The notes beneath the pieces are model-generated. The model was not told the DNA's origin. It ran no database searches and was given only the letters and a program-made list of their open reading frames with translations. A stretch of 9,250 nucleotides of DNA from NCBI GenBank assembly GCA_902773065.1, contig CACYDD010000204.1, forward strand, positions 1-9,250, written 5' to 3'. A program made the position numbers and the translations under genes. Shown here one piece after another: positions 6,005 to 9,250 of this stretch (positions within the stretch are counted from its first letter, which is position 1; each line of letters begins with the position of its first letter). This DNA comes from an uncultured Ruminococcus sp. (lineage in GTDB: Bacteria; Bacillota; Clostridia; Oscillospirales; Acutalibacteraceae).

Positions 6005-9000
6005 TTCTGCAAGAATTTTTTGTTTTCCGTTCCATTTATATTTGATCACAGTGATAAAATCGCTGTTTTTGTCATGGAAAAGTTCGGCAATGCCAAGAGA
6101 AGGCACTGTATCATAACATCCCCACAAAGCCTGAGAATTGACAATATATCCGAAATTCAGTCGTTCCAGAAGGGCGAACATTTCGCTGATATTGCTTTCG
6201 TCCACACCTGCGAATGCCTCATCCAGTGCAATAATTCTGGGGGCTTGTTCTCCCGCCTTTTCATATTGTGCTGCTACTGCCGCAAAGAGAGGAATATAAA
6301 GAGACAAAGCTCTTTCTCCTCCGCTGAACGTATTGAATCTCGTACTTGTCATATTTTCAAATTTTTGTTTTTTCGGCTCTTTATATTTGAGGGTAAATTC
6401 AAACCAATTTCTGAAATCCAGCACATTCCTGATAATATCAGAATAATTGACATCTTCGCCCTTTTCTTCCAGTACTCTCCGTTCATATTCGATCTTGCTT
6501 CTGAAATGACCGGTCAGCTTATCAATATCTTCGGAAGTGATCCATTGTTTATCTTTGGCAAGCAGTTTGTTAAGTTCCTCAAAGGGCAGTTCGTTTTCAC
6601 CGAGATCTTTCTTTGGTGTCCAGACAAGCTTAAAGGTTAGCCCCATAGAAGTATTGATCCCTGCCATCTGCTCCGACATTGCCCTGATCCATTCACTGCT
6701 TTCCCTGATACGGTTGGAAAGCTTTTTGCTGATCGTATTGAGGAGTATTTCCTTAAACATATTTTCTTCCTCCCGTTTCAGCAGGGATTGATCATGCTCA
6801 ATGGATTTTTCAAGTTCCTCTCTGAAACGGAAAGGCGTAACAGTCCTTCCCTGCCACATCAGTGTCAGGATCATTCTTGACCGTGTCACATCTGCTCCCG
6901 AATTTTCAAACATCGTTTCAAACATGGGTCTGTATTCGGAAGATAATATATTGGAATTTTTTCTGTATGTATCCATCAGTTTCTGATAGATATCCGTTAT
7001 ATTTTTCTGCTTATCCTCCTCTGCTGTTATTTTCAGAGAAGCTTCTGCATACTGTTTCAGGGTTTTATCACTGTCGGAGAAAACAAAACCCAACTCCCGT
7101 TCTTCCTGAAAATAGGAGGCAACTGTATTTTCCTCTTCGGCAAGACGAATTCTTTTATCGCTTAATGTAGTGATCTCTTTTTGATAGAACTCAATTCGTG
7201 TCCGTAATTGCAATATACTATCATCATATTGTTTTTTATCCACTTTGAGTTTTTCAATCTTCTCATTGATTTTTTCAAGTTTCTGCGCCCTGTCGATATT
7301 TTCAGGTGCATTCAGAAATTCCTCACAGATTCTGATATTGTTTTCTTCAAAGCCGATCAATTTTCTGATTTGTTTCAGTTCACTGTCAAGCTCATTCTTG
7401 TCATACTCCGCGTCCTCAATCGTTTCTGCAATTTGTTCCAGCAAGTGTTCCGAAGAAATTTTATTGCTGATGTGATTCATTGCTGTATAGATCAGCCCCA
7501 TGAAATTTTCGATATCCTGCTTTAGTTCCGCAAAAAAGCAGCTTGTTTTTTCGTATTGCGGAAATTCGGCACAGCTGCGTTCGATCTCCGTAAAAAGTCC
7601 GGCAAGCTCTGCCTTGATTTTACTACAGATCAATTCCTGTTCCTCAAGATTTCTTTTTGCATTGTCATGATGCTGCTGTTCTGTAAAAACAAGATTCAGT
7701 GCCGCATTCAGATCAGAAATATCCGTCAGCGACTGATATTCCTGTTCCAGTACTGCCATACGGTGCTTGATTTCCTGATACTTCCGAACAGCTTCATCAT
7801 ATATATTTTGGGCTTCGTTCAGCTTTTCTGTCAATTTTTTGATCTGACGCTCACGATATTTTCTTCTGTTTTCAATTCCGATAAAACCCGCTGCTGTCTG
7901 TCCGATTGAGTGACCTGCAAGAATACCATTCTGATAGAAACCGTCAGCTGATAATTTTATTTTGCTTTCAAAAGCAAAAATGATTTTAGCAGCTTCTTCT
8001 GAAAAATTATCCTCTGCCACAATATCAAAATAGTTGCTCGGAGAATCCGATATTGTTTCATCACAAACAATATACGCATCTGAAAAATCGGAAAGTAAAG
8101 ATAAAGCCATTTCTTTTTGCCCTTTTGGAATGATCAGCGCATCCAGAATTCCCATATCGGTCAGTTCGGCTTCGATCACAGCCCTGTCCTCGGCGGAAAT
8201 ATCCTTCTTGAAGTCAATACATTCATAAAAGGAACGGTAGGCAATATGATGTTCTGCCAGTACATTTCTTGCGGCGATTCTTTGTTCCGAACGGAAGGGA
8301 ACAGGCTCATCCGCATTTTTCAGTTCTTCAAGCTCCTGTTCCAGTTGCTTACAACTGTTTTCCGCCTGTGTTTTATTAAATTGTGCCTGTACGAGAAGTT
8401 CATCAAGTCCCGTTTTCATATCCGCATGATTTGCTAAAATCAATGCCAGATAATCACGTGCCGAACCGCTTCCCTCATATTCTGATATGGTTGTTTCGAT
8501 TTTTTTCAGTGTCAGATCATCGATCAGATATTCTGTATTTTCTTTTGCAGCGATATAAAGCTTTTCGATCAGTTCATCCTTCTGTTCATTCAGCTGCCGC
8601 TGTGCTTCCTCAAATGAAGATACAGCACTTTGATACAACTCGGAAAAATTCATAAGTTTTTCTTCTTCTCTTACCGATTCTTCTTTTTTGGATTCATTTT
8701 TTTTGATACTATCATGGGCAAGCGATATTTTTTGTTTAAATCTGTCGGCTTCGGATGCATACTGTTGATAAGAAAGAAGGTCTTCGTTTTTCAATGTGGT
8801 CAGAAAACGGTGATAAAAGGGAAAATGATCCTCCTCATATTCTGTCATATCACGGATACATTGTAATGCCTGTGCCTCCGCCGATTCCTTTTTATCTTCC
8901 TCCTGACGTTTGCGGTTATATTGCTTTCTGATGGTTTCCTGTTTGTCATCGATACTTTTCTGTTTATTTTCTTTTCTGGTTTTTAGTTCGGAAAGTGATT

Positions 9001-9250
9001 TTTCACTTTTCGCTTTCTTACTGATATATTCGTTTATATCGGTAATATCCAGACTTTCTTTTTCGGCTGCCAAGTGGTTAAGTGTTTCTTCTGCATGATT
9101 TGATAATTCCGAAAACTGATCTATGTTTTCCTCAGCGTCACCGATCTGCTTTTGTATTCCTTCATACTCGCTTTCTGCTGCCCGGAGTTCCTTATTTTTC
9201 GCCAGATATATATTGGCTTTTTTCCACAGCATATAGCGGTTATATCTGTC
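6002..9250 (-). CDS. jetC: Wadjet protein JetC, SMC/MukB-like ATPase (5' end outside window)
   Basis: The frame is open to the window edge (1082 residues visible), so the Met at 9232 is internal and not the start. The N-terminal Walker A is in the missing part. Visible order: a long charged coiled coil (about 1-350), a globular hinge-like middle (about 355-465, with GILDALIIPKG and the stretch GHSIGQTAAGFIGIENRR), the returning coiled coil (to about 830), then the C-terminal ATPase half. That half has the ABC signature FSGGERALSLYIPLFAA (near 6280-6330) and Walker B RIIALDEAFAGVDES (near 6196-6240). The end, with NSQALWGCYDTVP and KYKWNGKQ, matches the TIGR02680 family, whose members reach about 1350 residues. 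The missing part would then be roughly 250-300 residues. In Wadjet, JetC forms an SMC-type motor with JetA and JetB that extrudes DNA loops and selects circular plasmids for cutting by JetD. The catalytic Asp-Glu pair is present, so the ATPase should be competent. Confidence 0.88.
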   Translation of the reverse strand, partial: DRYNRYMLWKKANIYLAKNKELRAAESEYEGIQKQIGDAEENIDQFSELSNHAEETLNHLAAEKESLDITDINEYISKKAKSEKSLSELKTRKENKQKSIDDKQETIRKQYNRKRQEEDKKESAEAQALQCIRDMTEYEEDHFPFYHRFLTTLKNEDLLSYQQYASEADRFKQKISLAHDSIKKNESKKEESVREEEKLMNFSELYQSAVSSFEEAQRQLNEQKDELIEKLYIAAKENTEYLIDDLTLKKIETTISEYEGSGSARDYLALILANHADMKTGLDELLVQAQFNKTQAENSCKQLEQELEELKNADEPVPFRSEQRIAARNVLAEHHIAYRSFYECIDFKKDISAEDRAVIEAELTDMGILDALIIPKGQKEMALSLLSDFSDAYIVCDETISDSPSNYFDIVAEDNFSEEAAKIIFAFESKIKLSADGFYQNGILAGHSIGQTAAGFIGIENRRKYRERQIKKLTEKLNEAQNIYDEAVRKYQEIKHRMAVLEQEYQSLTDISDLNAALNLVFTEQQHHDNAKRNLEEQELICSKIKAELAGLFTEIERSCAEFPQYEKTSCFFAELKQDIENFMGLIYTAMNHISNKISSEHLLEQIAETIEDAEYDKNELDSELKQIRKLIGFEENNIRICEEFLNAPENIDRAQKLEKINEKIEKLKVDKKQYDDSILQLRTRIEFYQKEITTLSDKRIRLAEEENTVASYFQEERELGFVFSDSDKTLKQYAEASLKITAEEDKQKNITDIYQKLMDTYRKNSNILSSEYRPMFETMFENSGADVTRSRMILTLMWQGRTVTPFRFREELEKSIEHDQSLLKREEENMFKEILLNTISKKLSNRIRESSEWIRAMSEQMAGINTSMGLTFKLVWTPKKDLGENELPFEELNKLLAKDKQWITSEDIDKLTGHFRSKIEYERRVLEEKGEDVNYSDIIRNVLDFRNWFEFTLKYKEPKKQKFENMTSTRFNTFSGGERALSLYIPLFAAVAAQYEKAGEQAPRIIALDEAFAGVDESNISEMFALLERLNFGYIVNSQALWGCYDTVPSLGIAELFHDKNSDFITVIKYKWNGKQKILAE

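Noticed and set aside
6010..6012. TTG as start of jetD
   Set aside because: It overlaps jetC and has no Shine-Dalgarno site, whereas the ATG at 5991 has GAGGTG at ideal spacing.
5930..6640. Plus-strand frame of 236 residues across the jetC/jetD junction
   Set aside because: It is antisense to the conserved JetC ATPase end and JetD start and has no recognisable features.
9230..9232. Met codon near the right edge as the start of jetC
   Set aside because: The frame stays open to base 9250, no ribosome site is visible, and the ATPase Walker A half that the family requires is missing; the Met is internal.

Overview
The window looks like chromosomal DNA from a low-to-moderate GC Gram-positive bacterium, most likely a gut-type Clostridia relative (Ruminococcus/Oscillospiraceae-like). 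This is inferred from protein style, strong purine-rich Shine-Dalgarno sequences, a TTGACA-type promoter, and tight packing of genes on one strand. All four genes lie on the minus strand and read from right to left. The genus cannot be fixed from sequence alone.

Right side (9250 down to 4672): the last two genes of a Wadjet-type plasmid/DNA-defence operon. The first is jetC, an SMC/MukB-like coiled-coil ATPase whose 5' end lies beyond the window. It is followed 10 bp later by jetD, a TIGR02679/DUF2399-type Toprim-fold nuclease. Known Wadjet operons run jetA-jetB-jetC-jetD, so jetA and jetB should lie just outside the right edge. In characterised Wadjet systems the JetABC SMC complex extrudes loops on circular DNA and JetD cuts it. 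The TIGR02680/TIGR02679 flavour points to type II or III rather than type I. Which of the two depends on jetA/jetB, which are not visible.

Middle (4671 to 3083): a 191-bp gap with a candidate promoter, then one uninterrupted gene encoding an unusual fusion. It has an N-terminal HAD subfamily IA phosphatase with all four catalytic motifs, and a C-terminal Fic domain with a complete HPFxDGNGRxGR motif and its own inhibitory-helix motif. Its position directly downstream of jetD makes it a possible accessory defence or toxin-like gene, but that is only inferred.

Between 3082 and 2870 lies a 213-bp gap. It holds a GC-rich, hairpin-dense stretch bounded by 8-bp inverted repeats (possible small palindromic element) and a good sigma-A-type promoter for the next gene.

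Left side (2869 to 134): a MacB-like ABC transporter with ATPase and FtsX-type permease fused in one 911-residue chain. It has a large extracytoplasmic domain containing a Met/Ser/Asn-rich low-complexity segment. The gene ends at a 14-bp perfect hairpin that looks like a bidirectional terminator. Bases 1-88 hold nothing I can identify. I saw no tRNA, rRNA, CRISPR array, insertion sequence or riboswitch.
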